64,000 nucleotides of DNA from Phoronis australis (lineage: Eukaryota; Phoronida; Phoronidae), in contig NMRA01000283.1 of NCBI GenBank assembly GCA_002633005.1, positions 186,001 to 250,000 of the forward strand. The letters run 5' to 3'. The notes below the pieces were generated by a model. The model worked only from the letters and a program-made list of their open reading frames with translations, made no database searches and was not told the DNA's origin. Within the stretch, counting starts at the first letter, position 1, and each line of letters begins with the position of its first letter. This document shows positions 48,175 to 61,533 of this stretch, in pieces. The position numbers were made by a program, and so were the translations under genes.

Positions 48175-48722
48175 CATTTGATCAGTGTTGCTGGAGCAAA
48201 AACGATGTGTTATATTGTACCATAGTTGCATGGGAATGTGGTCGTCAGGAAAATATTGAGTAACAGCATCAGCATCAAATTCTGACTGAGATAATGAATG
48301 TGATTGTAGTAAAAACGTTCTCGTCAGTCTATTCTTGCTCGAGATTTTGTGGGAATGTAGGCTGTCCACATATGTACGTCAATGCAAAGTACTAAAAAAT
48401 GGAATGTAGATGCCGCGCAAACAGTCTGAGGTCACGACCGCGGCCGGCACAGGAGCTAAAGACGGACACTGGACTGAAATAATGGACGAATAACAACGAC
48501 CAAAGCTTTCATAATTTTGGAACAGAAAAGACAGAAACGAGTATCATTTACCAGAAATAAAATCCAGTTAGCATTATAATAATTAGATATGATCGTTCCT
48601 GACAAACGCACTCAGCATACGAAATCCAGTGGCTGCTATTCGCGACTGGGCTTTGACGGGTAATAACGTCGAGTACAGATTTACGGTTCGAGACATATAC
48701 ATATTACTTGACACTAAAGTGA

Positions 48723-48978
48723 TTAAAATTTTAATTGTGATTCACTCAGAATGTCAGCTCTGAAATCGCTAAACTGATTAGGCTCCTCCTCGGTTTCACT
48801 CGCCGAAGACGCCGGTGCGAGAGGGTCGTGTTCGTACGGCCTCAAACACGCAGTCTGACAATTTTGCGAGGTCTAGCTCATTATCTGTTTCACCTATGGC
48901 CTGAGTGGCGTCTTCACTCCCGTCTTCATGCGTGCCTGCATAATACTCGTCAAGCTCTACTCTTCGTAACTTACAAAA
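48723..48978 (-). pseudogene. Acidic coding-like fragment with a frameshift
   Basis: On the minus strand one frame reads RRVELDEYYAGTHEDGSEDA, then TQAIGETDNELDLAKLSDCV (about 48978-48835). A second frame, one base off, continues EHDPLAPASSASETEEEPNQ, then FSDFRADILSESQLKF and a stop at 48723-48725. The strongly acidic low-complexity composition resembles N-terminal tails of some DNA transposases (for example piggyBac-type) or nuclear proteins. No conserved domain is seen, so identity is unknown. Confidence 0.3.
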
Positions 48979-48984
48979 TCACTG

Positions 48985-50402
48985 TCATATATGCTGTCCA
49001 CTCATCAACGTCTTCCACTGATGACATCACGTGGTGGGAATTTACCAAAAATCATTTTTTTCTTTAAAATTCAAAATTCCTCAAATATTTCTCAAAATAA
49101 GTATTTCTTTAGTATTCATAATATATAATTATTGTACACGGTCTAAAACCTCACAAGTGCAAAAATATTATAGGGATGTCTTAAACCACCCGCTAATGCA
49201 TTGGAGGCGTCAATCTTCCTCCATAATTATGAGGGTTGTCGAGTAGTTACAGAGCATTATGTGGTTTCAGATAATTGGTTTTGAATATCTGTTAATAGGC
49301 CAAAACAGGGTTTAGTGTCATTTAATGATTTTTATGGTATAAATAATGCAGAAACGAGGAGTTTTTCAAAACTGTAAAGTTAAAAAGTTGTCAACACTTG
49401 TCAGTAATGTTTTTGATAGGTATCGTACACGCACAGTGAACGATTAGATTTCCGTCAGTTTCAAGCAGCAGAGTAAGGGTAGAACGCCAGTTTTTCCAGC
49501 ATTGGTAGATTATTTTGTTTACTCAAGAGCGAAGCGTGGTTTTGAAAGAACTTAATTTTGTTCCAATTTTATTTGGTCAGTATTTACTCACATCAGCGCA
49601 AAGCTGTATGTTTAGTATACAGGTTTGCTCTAAGGCTAGAACACATCTTGCTGCTCTAATAATTTTGTCGCCAGTCCTTTTTTGTTGTGGATACGAATCT
49701 ATTCCATACACGGCACATGACGGTATCGGCGGGAAGTTGTACAAATGTTTGTCATTACCGCTTACATTGGTGCACCTGTACACCACGTAACGCGGCATTT
49801 TATCCCAGAGACTGATAAGTAGCCTGCGTCCATACAAGGAGCTAAATGAGAATGCAATGAGCTAACTCTCATTTAGCTCTTTGGGTCCAAGAAATGACAC
49901 TCAGCTGTTGCGCAGTGAGGCTTCGGGAAAATTTCTTTGACACGATGATGCCATATGTACCTCTTTATTGTGATTGGTTGAGAATATATCTGGGGCGCTC
50001 AAATGGACTACAAATTAAGGAGGTGTAATTTACGTCGCAATTAGTTACTTTCTGTGGCTTTTAAAAACAAAAAGTAAATTTATTTAAAAATTCTTCTATT
50101 TCTGGTGTCAAAAAGGGTGTTTGGAGGCTATATTTAATTGTCACGTTGATTATTTAAATGCCCGGTAAGGTCTTGAGCAATACGAAGCGCCAAGTAGTCA
50201 AAATAACATAATCTCTAAGTCTAAATAAAGTGCAGTTGTATTCATTGACAACTTGTAAATGTGAAAACAAAAAATTCTACAAATAGGTGACCTTTGTACT
50301 AATCACGAACATCGCGGGTTCACATAGGCCGCATCACGTCACGATACTTACTGGACACGGTTCAGTGATTTGCGGCGAATCATTTTTGCACACAACTCGT
50401 TC
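48985..50402. other. No gene recognised
   Basis: Only the 49839 hairpin stands out. Confidence 0.45.
49839..49879. repeat. Hairpin with 13-bp perfect stem
   Basis: GAGCTAAATGAGA (49839-49851) pairs with TCTCATTTAGCTC (49867-49879) around a 15-base loop. Noncoding and of unknown role. Confidence 0.75.
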
Positions 50403-51812
50403 TTAAGGATATCTCTAGCCTTATTCACAAAAACCGACCATTTTTACAATATTTCACATATGTCTAACAAAGTACTTTATCTTCATTCTCGGGGAATTTC
50501 AAGTACGCCTAACGAGAAAAAAGATTTCACAGAACCACCTTGGAACCGCCCAACCGTGTGGATATTTGTTTACTACTTATCCGAGGTCAAAGTTTGCAGG
50601 CCTATCACTCAAATGTAATCTCCAGCAAGGTACGGAGCAGCTTCGTGTGTACCCTCACTCCTTTCATTCACCGAGTCGCCATAATGTTGAGTTCACGAGG
50701 TGTACATATGATAGAACGTTGCCGGTGAAGACAAAGACAAAACGCAGTTTTGATCCTGAATGAGTTTTGCGTCTACATGCACTTACGACCATTGAGAATG
50801 AATGTTCCGAGTCGCCTCACGCTTCTGCAACTCTGTATTTGCGAACGCAGCAAGTTGTGAAAAGAGATAAATCCTCACCCAAATTCCATAATTCGATAGG
50901 TAATTAACCATTTTGCTGTATTGATCTCATGCTAACGACGTGCTTTAACCACCGACTCGACTTCTGTTATGCGTTTCTTACTTGATTTCGTATCGGTCTC
51001 CCGGCGCATGTTGCGACGTGTAGAACAATAAACTGCTGACCTACTTTTAAGTATGTCAGCAATATGGTTGGTTCCTTGGCTGTAGAGGGTAACGTTTTAA
51101 AGATAATTAAGTTAACTACGCACTGCAAATTCACTTGACATTGCGAGTGAGTGCTGAAATAGGTTACATGGTTAAGGCATGTATACATAGGTTATACATT
51201 GTATTGACCGAAAACAAGTTTTCACCGAATAATTAATCGAAGACCTTGAGATTTTCTCTCGTCCCGGTTTAATAGGCTTTTTCTCGGCTTCGGCAAATCC
51301 ACTTAATTTGATTTAGGTGCAAGAGTTCTCAAAAACAACTCTTTGGATTTTGCTGAAACTCCCCAAATTTACTATTTATTCACCAATCTTAAAAATACAG
51401 TTAGTATTTTCTTTAGAAAGGCCCAATTTTTGCTTAATGTAACAAAGACGAATACGATTGCTATCTTTTATAAAAACACCTTACGTTTTGCGAGTTGATT
51501 TGTCAAAGGAATCAAAACAAAAAGACCAATCGAAAATTCTTAACAGCGCTTTTGAAGTAACTATTAAAGTTTTATTTGAAAAAGGTTTCATTAAAATCCT
51601 TCTAGGGGTATTTTTACTATGAATGTACCTCTCTTAAAAATGAAAGATTGACTTAAAATGTGCTAACGTAATAATAACAATGGTACATCAATATAAAACA
51701 TATTAATATTCCTTGATAATTTTTCTTTAAGAAAGTATATACTTTTACTAGTTGATAAGGCTTAGTTTTCTGATATACGAGTAAGAATGAGCCACAAAAT
51801 AAGTTTTCAGAT
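50403..51812. repeat. 1.4-kb direct duplication, copy 1
   Basis: It aligns over its whole length with 56949-58318, from ttaaggatatctc through ttttgatcctga, ttgtgaaaagagataaa, gatctcatgct.acgac, aaggcccaattttt and tttcattaaaatc. Both copies contain many indels and no shared long reading frame, so this is old noncoding DNA or a degraded repeat. Confidence 0.88.
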
Positions 51813-52528
51813 AATCTTAAAAACATTTGGCCATCATTTTAACCTACTTCAACGTCACGTGGCCGCTATATGGTGAGTTTCTAATTAAACTGGCCAAGCA
51901 ATCACAGAGATGAGGAGATAGCCTGCAAGTATTGCGTTTTAATCGACACAGGCATGTTTCTATTAGAAAGCTGATTCAAGTTTCGCGTCGGCACCTACCC
52001 CTGTTGAACTCAACATTGCGAAATGGTGTACCTTCAAACGTCAGTTGTCAACACTTTGGCACGCACTGGCAAGAGTGTGCCGCCAGCATTTCCATGCGTC
52101 GTGCTAGACGATGGGGACGCCGTTCGATTGACGAACTTCAAACCACATAACGTCTTATGTGATGCGACTTTTACTAAAAACGATGAACGATATTTTAAAA
52201 AAAATGGCGGCCTAGTCGTTGCATTAGCTTCGTATATCCTTTTTATTTGATACTTTGTCCTCACCTCAATAGTTTAGACTTTCCTGCGGGTCTCAGTGAT
52301 CGGCATGCGTCGGGCCACAGGTATTTTTAAAATGCAAATTGATCAGTTAGATGTGTAACACCACCTTACGCTCCGGTTTAATCCCCAATTGTGACGGGGT
52401 AACTACAGACAAATTAGTTCCCAAGTACAGGCACTCCGCACCAGAATCTCACCGTGGGTTCGACGAATCTCCATTAATTGCCAACCAGTCCCGCCCAGCA
52501 CGTAGGAACTGCGGACTTTAATTGGTTC

Positions 52529-53085
52529 ACTAGACCCCGATGTCTTTGTAATTAAGCCATTGATGCTATTTTGAGTAACTGGCCCCCACCGGGACCGCGC
52601 TACTGACTTCGAAGACGCCAAGCTATTGGGTCACTGACACTTCACATGCCAAGCAGTTGTAAGTCGGTTCTAATATGACTCGCTGTATTTAAACTATGTT
52701 GCCACTGACAGCTATACATTTGAAACTCCGCGATTTGAAATGTTCGAGTTATCCGTCACCATGTGGTAAATTTTCTTGTTGCAAAGCTCTGTACTTCTTT
52801 TCTCTAGAACCCTATGTCGGTAGTTGTGAATAAGCCTTCGATGTTATTTTGAATAAGTTTGAGAGTCCCCCTACAGCGGGACCGCGCTTCTAACATCGAA
52901 GAGGCCACGCTATTGGGGCACTGTGACTCCGTCGGATATTCTATGCAAGTGTTCATGTAAGTGTCGAGATCTGTGTCGCTGCATTTAAATAAAACCTTAC
53001 ATCGGCTGTAATAGCGGTAATCATGAAATTCTGCTATTTGAAATCTGCACCCGTCACCGTGTGGTAAGGTTTCTTGTGGCACGTC
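52529..53085. repeat. Diverged tandem duplication, unit about 280 bp
   Basis: Unit 1 (52529-52795) and unit 2 (52806-53085) share, in order, gatg.tattttga, gggaccgcgct, tcgaag, cgctattggg.cactg, gc.gtatttaaa-like and ccgtcacc.tgtggtaa.ttt.cttgt. Divergence is high, so it is old. Open frames on the minus strand in both units are not conserved. Confidence 0.75.
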
Positions 53086-55369
53086 GTGTGTCCCAAAGAT
53101 GACGTCATTTGGTTTGATTAGTACAAGCGCCTCCAAAGCTTTTTCCGGCGCCATATGAGGTTTCTGATGGAGACGTCTGACAGTAATTAATTTTGGTAGT
53201 TAATGTCGAGAGAAAAGAAGAAATAATACGCTTTTGTTGACGAATATTACATATATTCAAGATCTCCAAACGTCATTTGGTTTATCTTATCTCCACTTTA
53301 ACCAATTTATTTTAATGGTAAATACGTCTGTACTGATTTCAGCGAATGTCCGATAGATAACAGCGAAAACTGGCCATTTCAGTGTAAATTAAAAAGAAAA
53401 TACATACAGCAGACTTTGTTGTTTTGAAGCTTTGGTCAAAACTTTTAGAAGTTTATCCCGTCTATCCAAAAAAATCACGTTTTTCCGCCATAAGACTGAT
53501 AATGCTCTTTTAATCCGAGAATGATCCGAGATTGGTGTGTGCAATCTTACTGACATGGGGCACTGAAACTATTCGTAAAGCAGGTCTTTTCCCTCAGTAT
53601 GATTATGGAACGCCCGCCCTGTTTTTGAAAAGCTGCACAAAAATTACGTACATGGAAGCAATAGTAATACAAGGTTTGAAACGTCATGACTCGCCAGGTA
53701 ATGCATATTAAGATGTAAAAATGCACTAGGCAAAGGTGCGCTAAGCTTCGATACTCGTCTTTCTTTGTGCCACCCTTCCCGTCATTTTTATTTTTGAGGC
53801 CTTCCCCCCACCATCAGTTCAGCAACTCTGTCGTAGTGCCACCTGCGACGGATCCCCCAAAACCTACGAGTTCACCACTGTGTATTGCTTCTCGGTGGGG
53901 TAAAGACGTGCTTTCAAATGTGGAAACAAAAATAAACTAGTCGCGCTTGCCAGTGCGTCGGAACTGGTAATATCGCATCCTACAAGCGGATGCTTGCTCA
54001 GGAAATGTTTATGCTGAGACCTTGTTCAGTAACAGATTTTTATTCTGTGCCAAAGCAAAACGTCCGCCTTTCGTAGCAGTTTTGAGAACTAAGTCCAGGT
54101 TTTGTTTACTCGGTTGCTGACTGGCATGGGTGTGTTTCATGAAACCGTGCAAATGGCATGCTTTTCCATGTAGGACACTATGCAGATTGATTCCTTACAT
54201 CATAGAGCAAGCCCAAAATTATGATTGGCTAAAAATAACCGAAAGACTTCGGCAGGCGATCGTTTATGATATCTGACTCAAAAACGGTGTGAAAGAATAT
54301 TTGGCGAATAAGACAAATCTCGAGATTCAACTCAGTATGAGTAATGTGGATCTTCCCATACATGTGCGAAATACGGGACAATCCGTTTGATAATATGTAA
54401 CAAACCCTAACATATGCACTAGCAGCCATCTCTGAATCACCAACATGACTTCAAACGTTGCGTTGACAAATCATCGAGAGCAGCAGTTAAAATTTCCAGT
54501 GCACCTGGGTACAAGGCGTGACGGCTTACAAGAGCCTGCAGTTCCAAACTTGCCCGGTAGCTGATATTTCATTCCACCCCGAGTGAAGTGTTGCACGATC
54601 AAATCGTCTACTCTTGCCAAGCGGTCGTCGCGGCACAGCAAGGTGTTAGTTCCACAATTCTATTAATTCAAACAATGTTTCAGAGGTAACGGGATCTTTT
54701 TGTTGGGGAAATCTGTTATGCTAAAGGACAATATTTGGTCGATGTTTGACAACATGCTGATTATGAATGGTGACGCCATTTGCTGTCGCCAACTGAGAAA
54801 GAAAGAGGGATTTTCGAGCACTGGCAATTTTGCACCACCCCTCCCCTTCTCTCACCCGAAATTGGTTAGAGTTGAGTAAAAAAATGAATCCCAGGTCTTT
54901 TTGGCTCACCACATAATTGTTTTGTTGAAAGGCGGCAACTAAAAATGCCGCACCACCGACACGATTATCAAAAAGTGGAGGTCCGAATCAGCAGCGGTTT
55001 TTGGCCTAGACTATTGCCTAGCGTCTAGACTGTTCCGTTCTATTGAAAATGAAGTCGAGTGATTTATCAACGCAGGCTGTTCCACATCTGCAAGGGCACT
55101 TCTGTTGATGACCGCTTTGTACGGTGACGGTAGATACTAGTGACGTAGTTACCTGTTTCAAACCTTGTCCTACAAACTATGTATTAGGCTTTGCAGTATA
55201 CTGTTTATAGACAGAGAGCGTGTAATACTTAGAATACGTCATTATGTACAGAGTAACAACGGCGTTTTATGTTACAACTCTTTAAATGCGGATGTAATGA
55301 CACTTTTCTTCCCTGGGATAGCATTACACTCTTCCACAGTCCTACTAAAGCTGCACCAATGTTGAATGT
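53086..55369. other. No gene recognised; weak coding-like pieces near 54.5 kb
   Basis: On the minus strand around 54640-54440, two overlapping frames read RDDRLARVDDLIVQHFTRGG and ASLELQALVSRHALYPGALE followed by ILTAALDDLSTQRLKSCW and a stop. They could be a frameshifted transposon or exon remnant. Not assignable. Confidence 0.25.
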
Positions 55370-55725
55370 TCTTTAACATGGCTTTTCATTGGTTAAAGTA
55401 TTGAAACTGACGTCATAACTTTAAGTCATTCCGATTGGTTGAAATCTTGGAAACCCCTTTCAGTTTGCTTTTACGTAGTTACTGGCGACCACCTTTCATC
55501 TGAATAGTTGCAATTTACTAAAATGGACAGTGATCGAGTTAAACAAAATCAAGGGAACCCCGATCAAATGCCTCAAGCCCAAGCAAGTACAGTTCATAAA
55601 GGCGTGTGCAAGTGGTGTGCAAGGCATGCGCATTAATGCCCACACAGGGAATTCCGTGTGTCGCTCATCATGTTTCAACAAGGCAACTTCACAGTGTAGG
55701 TGGCGCTGTGTCAGAGGATGGGATA
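55370..55725. repeat. CRE/CCAAT-bearing dispersed repeat, copy 2
   Basis: Partner of 42640-43010. It has ATTGG at about 55389 and 55434 and TGACGTCA at about 55411, then an ATG frame (about 55525) reading MDSDRVKQNQGNPDQMPQAQ to a stop at about 55636. A transposon or retrogene 5' end with its promoter is possible. No family is recognised. Confidence 0.65.
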
Positions 55726-56948
55726 TCGAGTGGTGAACTATGGCATAATATATTACTTGGAGTAACGACACCTACCTGGCGAGTCAACTCACGTCACGCT
55801 TTCACATGAGGAAATCAATGCACTTAGGAGCTTGACTGTATCAAAGATAACAGTTTCCTATAGTGCAACTAAAATATCTTTTACTGTAAATTTGTCTTGC
55901 AGGAACCCGACTGCGTGCTCAAACCTGGAACGGATCCAGGATTGATCAGACTGCACCTGAGCAAGCGACATGATTTTATTTGCGTTTGATGCGGAAACTT
56001 TCGACGATTTTACTCACAGGCGGTGTGATCAAGTCAGATACAGGTCGCAATTAGCGTAAGCGTCCGTGGTCGGTAAAAACAAATCTAACAAATAAAAGAT
56101 TCTTTTAGAAAAATTGTCTTGAATCTGGATAGCTCGGGAACTCGGTTATCTAACGTTACGCGATTATTTTTGGAACTACCTTGCAAACGGTAAACATGGT
56201 AATATTAAGGCAGATCGACGGACTGGTGGCAAAAACACATTAAATAACGAACGTTTCAAAGACGGGGTGATTTTAAAATTGTCAAATGGCAGATTCCCTT
56301 CTATAGGCTTACTCATTTTGCCAAGTGTCCATCGAACTCGTTACAAAGGAATAAGACAATCCATGTGTCATGGAGGATTCAAGTCGTAATGACGTACTGG
56401 ATTTGATAATCGCACTGTTGATTACCTGGCGGAGTTACGAAAGCAAGTGTTTTTCTGTTCCCGTTCCTTTTGCATACGTAAAATAGCAAACCCAATGCCA
56501 ATAAGTCTTGATAAGTCATGTTGCGTAAAATTCCCACAAGGCCATCACTTGAATGATAAATTTGAGATATCTCAAATTGTGGTGGTCTGTTGTAGGTATC
56601 GATAGCAGTCTCATATCAATGATCGCGTGCGAAATGCTATCCGCTGTTTTTGCTTCAACAGCATAATTCCAGCATTCGATTATTTTTGATGCGTGATTAT
56701 TCATACTGGTTGTATGATTAGTGATACAAGCACAAGATGGCTTGCTCGGGTTGCGTTCACAACGTGATGCATTTTTGGAAATTCAGCGTGAACGGTTGCA
56801 CCTAATTGAAACAATGCCTAATGTACCTCTTAGGGGAGGTACATATCCAGTGAAACAGTGGCATACAGAAGCCGCAACAACATTTCAATAAAAGAACTTA
56901 CCACGCATTACAACATTTGCATGATTAAAGGGGATTGGTGTAGCTATG

Positions 56949-58318
56949 TTAAGGATATCTCAAACCTTACTCACAAAATTAGCCATTTTTACGATATATT
57001 ACGTATGTCTAGCAAAATACCTTCTCTTCATTCTCTGGGAACTTCAAATACGAAATATATACCGGGTATCAAGAAAAAAGATTTAACAGAATCACCTTGA
57101 ACTGCACAATCGCGTGTAAATTTGTTCACTACTTATCCCAGGTTAAAGGGTACGGGGCTGTCACTCAAATCGAATCTGCTGCCAGGCACAGAGCGGCTCC
57201 TTATCCTCAGTCCTTTCCTTCGCCGAGTCGTCACAATAATGCGTCAACGAGTTAAACATATGACAGAAAGATGCCGGGGAAAACGAATATAAAACGTAGT
57301 TTTGATCCTGAGCGTCTCGCGAGTTGTGAAAAGAGATAAAACGTCACCCAAATTCCTTAATTCTGGTAATCTGACATTTCACTGTTTCGATCTCATGCTC
57401 ACGACGCCCTTGATCCAGCGACTCGATTTCTGTATCCACTCCGTACATGTACTTGGATTTCATATCAGTTTCCTAGCGCGTGGTGTGTCTAACAATGAGC
57501 CTTTGACCTAATTTAAAGTGGACTACAATGCATTAGCTTGTCCCGCTTAATATGTTGGCTGCACCAGTGACCTAGTCTAGCCGTGACGTAATTAGAATCG
57601 ACTTGGCTGATTAAATGTTCGTGTGATACCTAGTCAATTGCGCACTGATGACATTGCGCGTGAATGTTGAAATAATGAACGCGGCTAAGGGGTGTTTAGG
57701 TTATATTGACCGAAAAAAGTTTTCATCGAATAATTAACAAAGATCTTAAGACTTTCATCTCTCAAGATTTAATCGACTTTTTCTTGGCTTCGACAAATCG
57801 ATTTAATTTGAACTTAGCGAAACGAATCCTCGAAAACGACTCGGTGGAGTTCGCTAAAACTTTCCAAACTTGAAAATTGTTCATCAATCTCAAAAAACGC
57901 TGATAGGCTTTTCAATATAAAGGCCCAGTTTTTGCAAAATGTAACGAAGTCGAATACGACTGCCATTTTTTACAAAAAAGTACGTTTTGGGAGTTGATTT
58001 TCACAGAAACCAAATGATAAGACTAATCGAAAATTCCTAACATTGTTTTTGAGTAATTGGTGAAGTTTTCATTTAAAAAAGGTTTCATTAAAATCGACCA
58101 AGGGATCATTTTGGTATGAATGTACCTTTCTTAAAATGAAGTTTTGACTTAAAAATGTTCATGTAATACTGATAATAATGCTACATAAATATAAAACGTA
58201 TTTCTATTTTTCCTCATCTTTTTCTTTCAGAAAATATTAACCTTTACTAGTTGACAAAGCCTAGTTTTTTACATACGAGTTGGAATGTAGGCCACTAAGT
58301 ACGGTTTGAGATAACTTT
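56949..58318. repeat. 1.4-kb direct duplication, copy 2
   Basis: Partner of 50403-51812 in the same orientation, offset about 6.55 kb. It lacks about 90 bases near 57325 (equivalent to 50764-50850) and has other indels. Confidence 0.88.
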
Positions 58319-58457
58319 AAGAGGAGGTGAGATCGCAGAAACAATTTTGGAATTTCGCTTTAGGTGGAGTAACCTTGCTCTTACATCCGTGCCTAAATTC
58401 AATTTGCGTTCACATGCGTCAGACGTATATTTGCACGTAGTAATTTTAAATTCACTT

Positions 58458-58479
58458 ACACCACCTCTGGAGGTGGTGT
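58458..58479. repeat. Perfect 10-bp hairpin ACACCACCTC
   Basis: ACACCACCTC, a two-base loop and GAGGTGGTGT. The flanks are imperfectly symmetrical as well (cactta/agtatacact), suggesting the centre of a foldback MITE. Confidence 0.6.
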
Positions 58480-61082
58480 GAGTATACACTTGAGCGTAGC
58501 TTTATGTTCCGGTGCATTTGCGCTTACATGGCAAAAACACGCCGTACGTAATTATGCATTCAGGTGTAAATATTCACTCGGGTGTAAACACCATCATGTA
58601 AACGGGGCACACCGTGTTTGAAAAGTCGCCTGATAGGTGTCGCCTAAGGGCTGAGCATATACTACAAACTGACACCAGCGGAGAACAAGGACGCAGTGCG
58701 ATTGTAACCGTGTTACAGTAACCCAATGGATTTTATCATGCAATTAGAAGCAAACCGCAATGACTGTGGTGAGGGGGCCAAACCTCGTTGACAGGGCCAA
58801 CTTTCGTTGATGAGGTTACACTACATAACATCTATGACTAATCACGAGCCAGAATAGATTGGAGTCGTCTGCTTCCTACGTAAGCACTAGTCTATTACAA
58901 CTTCGCGGCGAAGTTGATTGCTTGATTTTGGAAAGAAAAATACAAATTTCGCAATTTTTGGTTATCTTTTGTAATCTCATTTTTTCCGGTGGCCATACGA
59001 AGGCAAAATGCCATGGCTCCGTTGCATTTCTTTATCCATGAGAAACTGCATCATGTGTGCTTTCTGGAAGTTGTGCATTATTGTCAGGTGTCCCGAGATA
59101 AAGGGTAGCAAGGGTTTGTGATTTTCACCAGTTAAGCCACTCGATCTGTGTGCTTAGCCCGAAGCGAAGCTATTGACGACTACACGGTGGAATTCTTGTT
59201 TCCACAAAACGCAACCAGTTTTCCGGCGTCGCGGTCTTGTCTTTGACTTGGTTGTTCGAATCAACAATCTGTGTTTTCCTCAATAACATGTACGCGATAA
59301 ATAGTAAACATGGCCAAGGTTATAGCATCGCATTCAGTAGAACGTAAGCGAGAAGCAACGAACACGTGAGCTCGACTTGACAGTGTACGTAAATATCACA
59401 GTGGAGAAAACATACCCAGTATCCACCACAGACGATTGTACTAAGTGCCTTTGTAGGAATGCGGAGCTACGTGCGTCTCTTGGTAAAACATGTCAGCTCT
59501 CTTACGATTACGCGTTGATAGGACTGACTTATCCTCCACTTCTCTTACAAGTTACTGTTTGCTCACAATTCCTCTGTCAACAGTATGTAATTGAGCTTCA
59601 TTTAATAAACTGAGCCCTTCTATGAATAAGTATGCTGTGTCTCGGGTGTGACCGAAGTCTCGTCAGATCTCATCTAACAACCTCTTGTTTCTAGTAAATC
59701 TGAGCACCATGCGGATAATAGTAGGCCTACACTCCCAACCATCTCTTACGGACTTAAGTGGTTACGTGGTGATGTTATAGCAACATGCCAACCAGGGTAC
59801 CCAAGAAACAAACGATGTCAAAAACCTTTCAACACTTTGGTAAATATCCGGTCTACTAATACACCATTCACCAAGTAAAACTAGTGTCAAAAGGCTATAG
59901 CAATTTTGACGAGGTTGACCGACCCGTCCAACGTCGGAGAGTTTCAACCTAGTTGCAGGTGACAGTTCAATTGTTTTTCTGTTTAGTAACCAGCAGCCAC
60001 CATGTAAAGGGGAAATTGTGAGAGTAACTTTCGTAATTCCAAACTTTAAATAGTTAAAGAGAATGTTACCGCTGCGGTCGCAACCAAACGCTCCGCTGGC
60101 GGACTTAAATCCCACTCGAAGCGTACTCATAACTAGTAAAGTCACTAGCCTTGGTTTTGCAGAAAGTCTGACAGACAGCGGCGACTCTGACGGTCTGCAA
60201 TAACATCACAAACCACAACGGCCTTTGGTCTAAGCTACTAACAGGCTGTAAAATAGACAATGTCCTTTTAAAACCGTGTGCTTTCAGGCATAAAGACTTA
60301 AAAGATACACACTAGAGTATCCAGGATGCATTACTGAACGTATACACATGTTAATTGTATTTGTGTGTTCAATTTCTTGTAAGTAAGTGGCTGAAACAAA
60401 AGGTACAATGTTTTTAGTAGTTTAGTTGACGGTTTCTGAGGGATCTGCAACTGTATGACGTGAGCGGCTGACGGCGGGAGAGGGCAAAACTACACTGTAT
60501 GAGGCAATCAGAAGTTTGCACCTCCCCCGTTGCAATAGTTAGTTGCGGGCATAATAGGCCTGCAGCGCGAAGTTGTTGTATCCTGGAGAGAGTTGATAGG
60601 GCACAGCGTTTCCCCATGGCCGATGCCACTTCTTTCTCATGTTAGCGAATACAGTTGCGTTTTTTTGAGTCTACCTTCAATGAGTTATGACTCTTTTCAT
60701 TTCGGATGAAATCAGCAGGTGAGTCTTCAGACTGTTAGTACATGTATATCTAATTAAATAAAAACATTGCAAGCACTGGTCCAGAACAATGGGTATTGTT
60801 TATGAGGTCAGACGATGCCTCTGCCTAGATTCATATACGTAAATAACAAAGTGTCGTTTACTACCTTATATTGATTACGATAACAATTAGAGAAAAACGA
60901 TACGTTTGTTGTTCACAGTGCGGAGCATAGTAATGTATACATACGACAAGGGAATGGTCGACATGGTTGAAGAGAATGCTGCGTAACATCTGTTATTAAA
61001 CAAATGATGTGTTTTCTTCGATGACCATGTGTTCGTAGTTGCCAACAGTGATTCTCTTGTGCATGCAGCTTCTATCGTGGGC
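58480..61082. other. No gene recognised
   Basis: The 127-codon minus frame (59762-60145) shows no domain. Other frames are shorter. Confidence 0.45.
58898..58916. repeat. Perfect 19-base palindrome
   Basis: CAACTTCGC-G-GCGAAGTTG. It is short and isolated. Confidence 0.6.
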
Positions 61083-61174
61083 TAGCTTGCCAAACGCGAC
61101 TCTTTTCCGCAAGCGGTTCTTACATTGACTAGCTTGTGCACGCGGCTCCTAACATTGACTCGCTTGTCCACGCG

Positions 61175-61320
61175 CAGGGACGGATGCAGGATTTTGAGTT
61201 GGGGGGCAAGGCAAAGAATTAGCAGGATATTGCCCGTCAGACATTCGCCCCCCCCCCATACTGCTAAATGTAATCTGGAAGAATTTTAAGGGGGCCATGG
61301 CCGCCTTAAATCCGCCATTG
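61175..61320. mobile_element. Short MITE (146 bp) inserted in the minisatellite
   Basis: The left end is CAGGGACGGATGCAGGATTT. The reverse complement of the right end starts CAATGGCGGATTTAAGG. The flanks ACGCG/ACGGG form a 5-bp duplication with one mismatch. It is closely related to 63544-63697 (shared ttgcccgtcagac, tgccaaat/tgctaaat, gggggccatgg). Confidence 0.85.
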
Positions 61321-61533
61321 ACGGGGGTCTTACGTGGACTAGCTTGTGCACGCGACTCCTAACATTGAGTTGCTTGTGCACGCGTGGCTGCTAAATGTGA
61401 CTCGCTTGTACTGCATTGATTCACTTGTGTACGCTGCTCTAACACTGACTAGCTTGTGCACGCGGCACCTAGCGTTGATTCGCTCGTGCACGCGGGTCTT
61501 ACATTGAATAGCTTGTGCACGCGGCTCCTAACA

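Noticed and set aside
59762-60145. 127-codon open frame, minus strand
   Set aside because: No recognisable motif or family and no supporting splice or poly(A) context.
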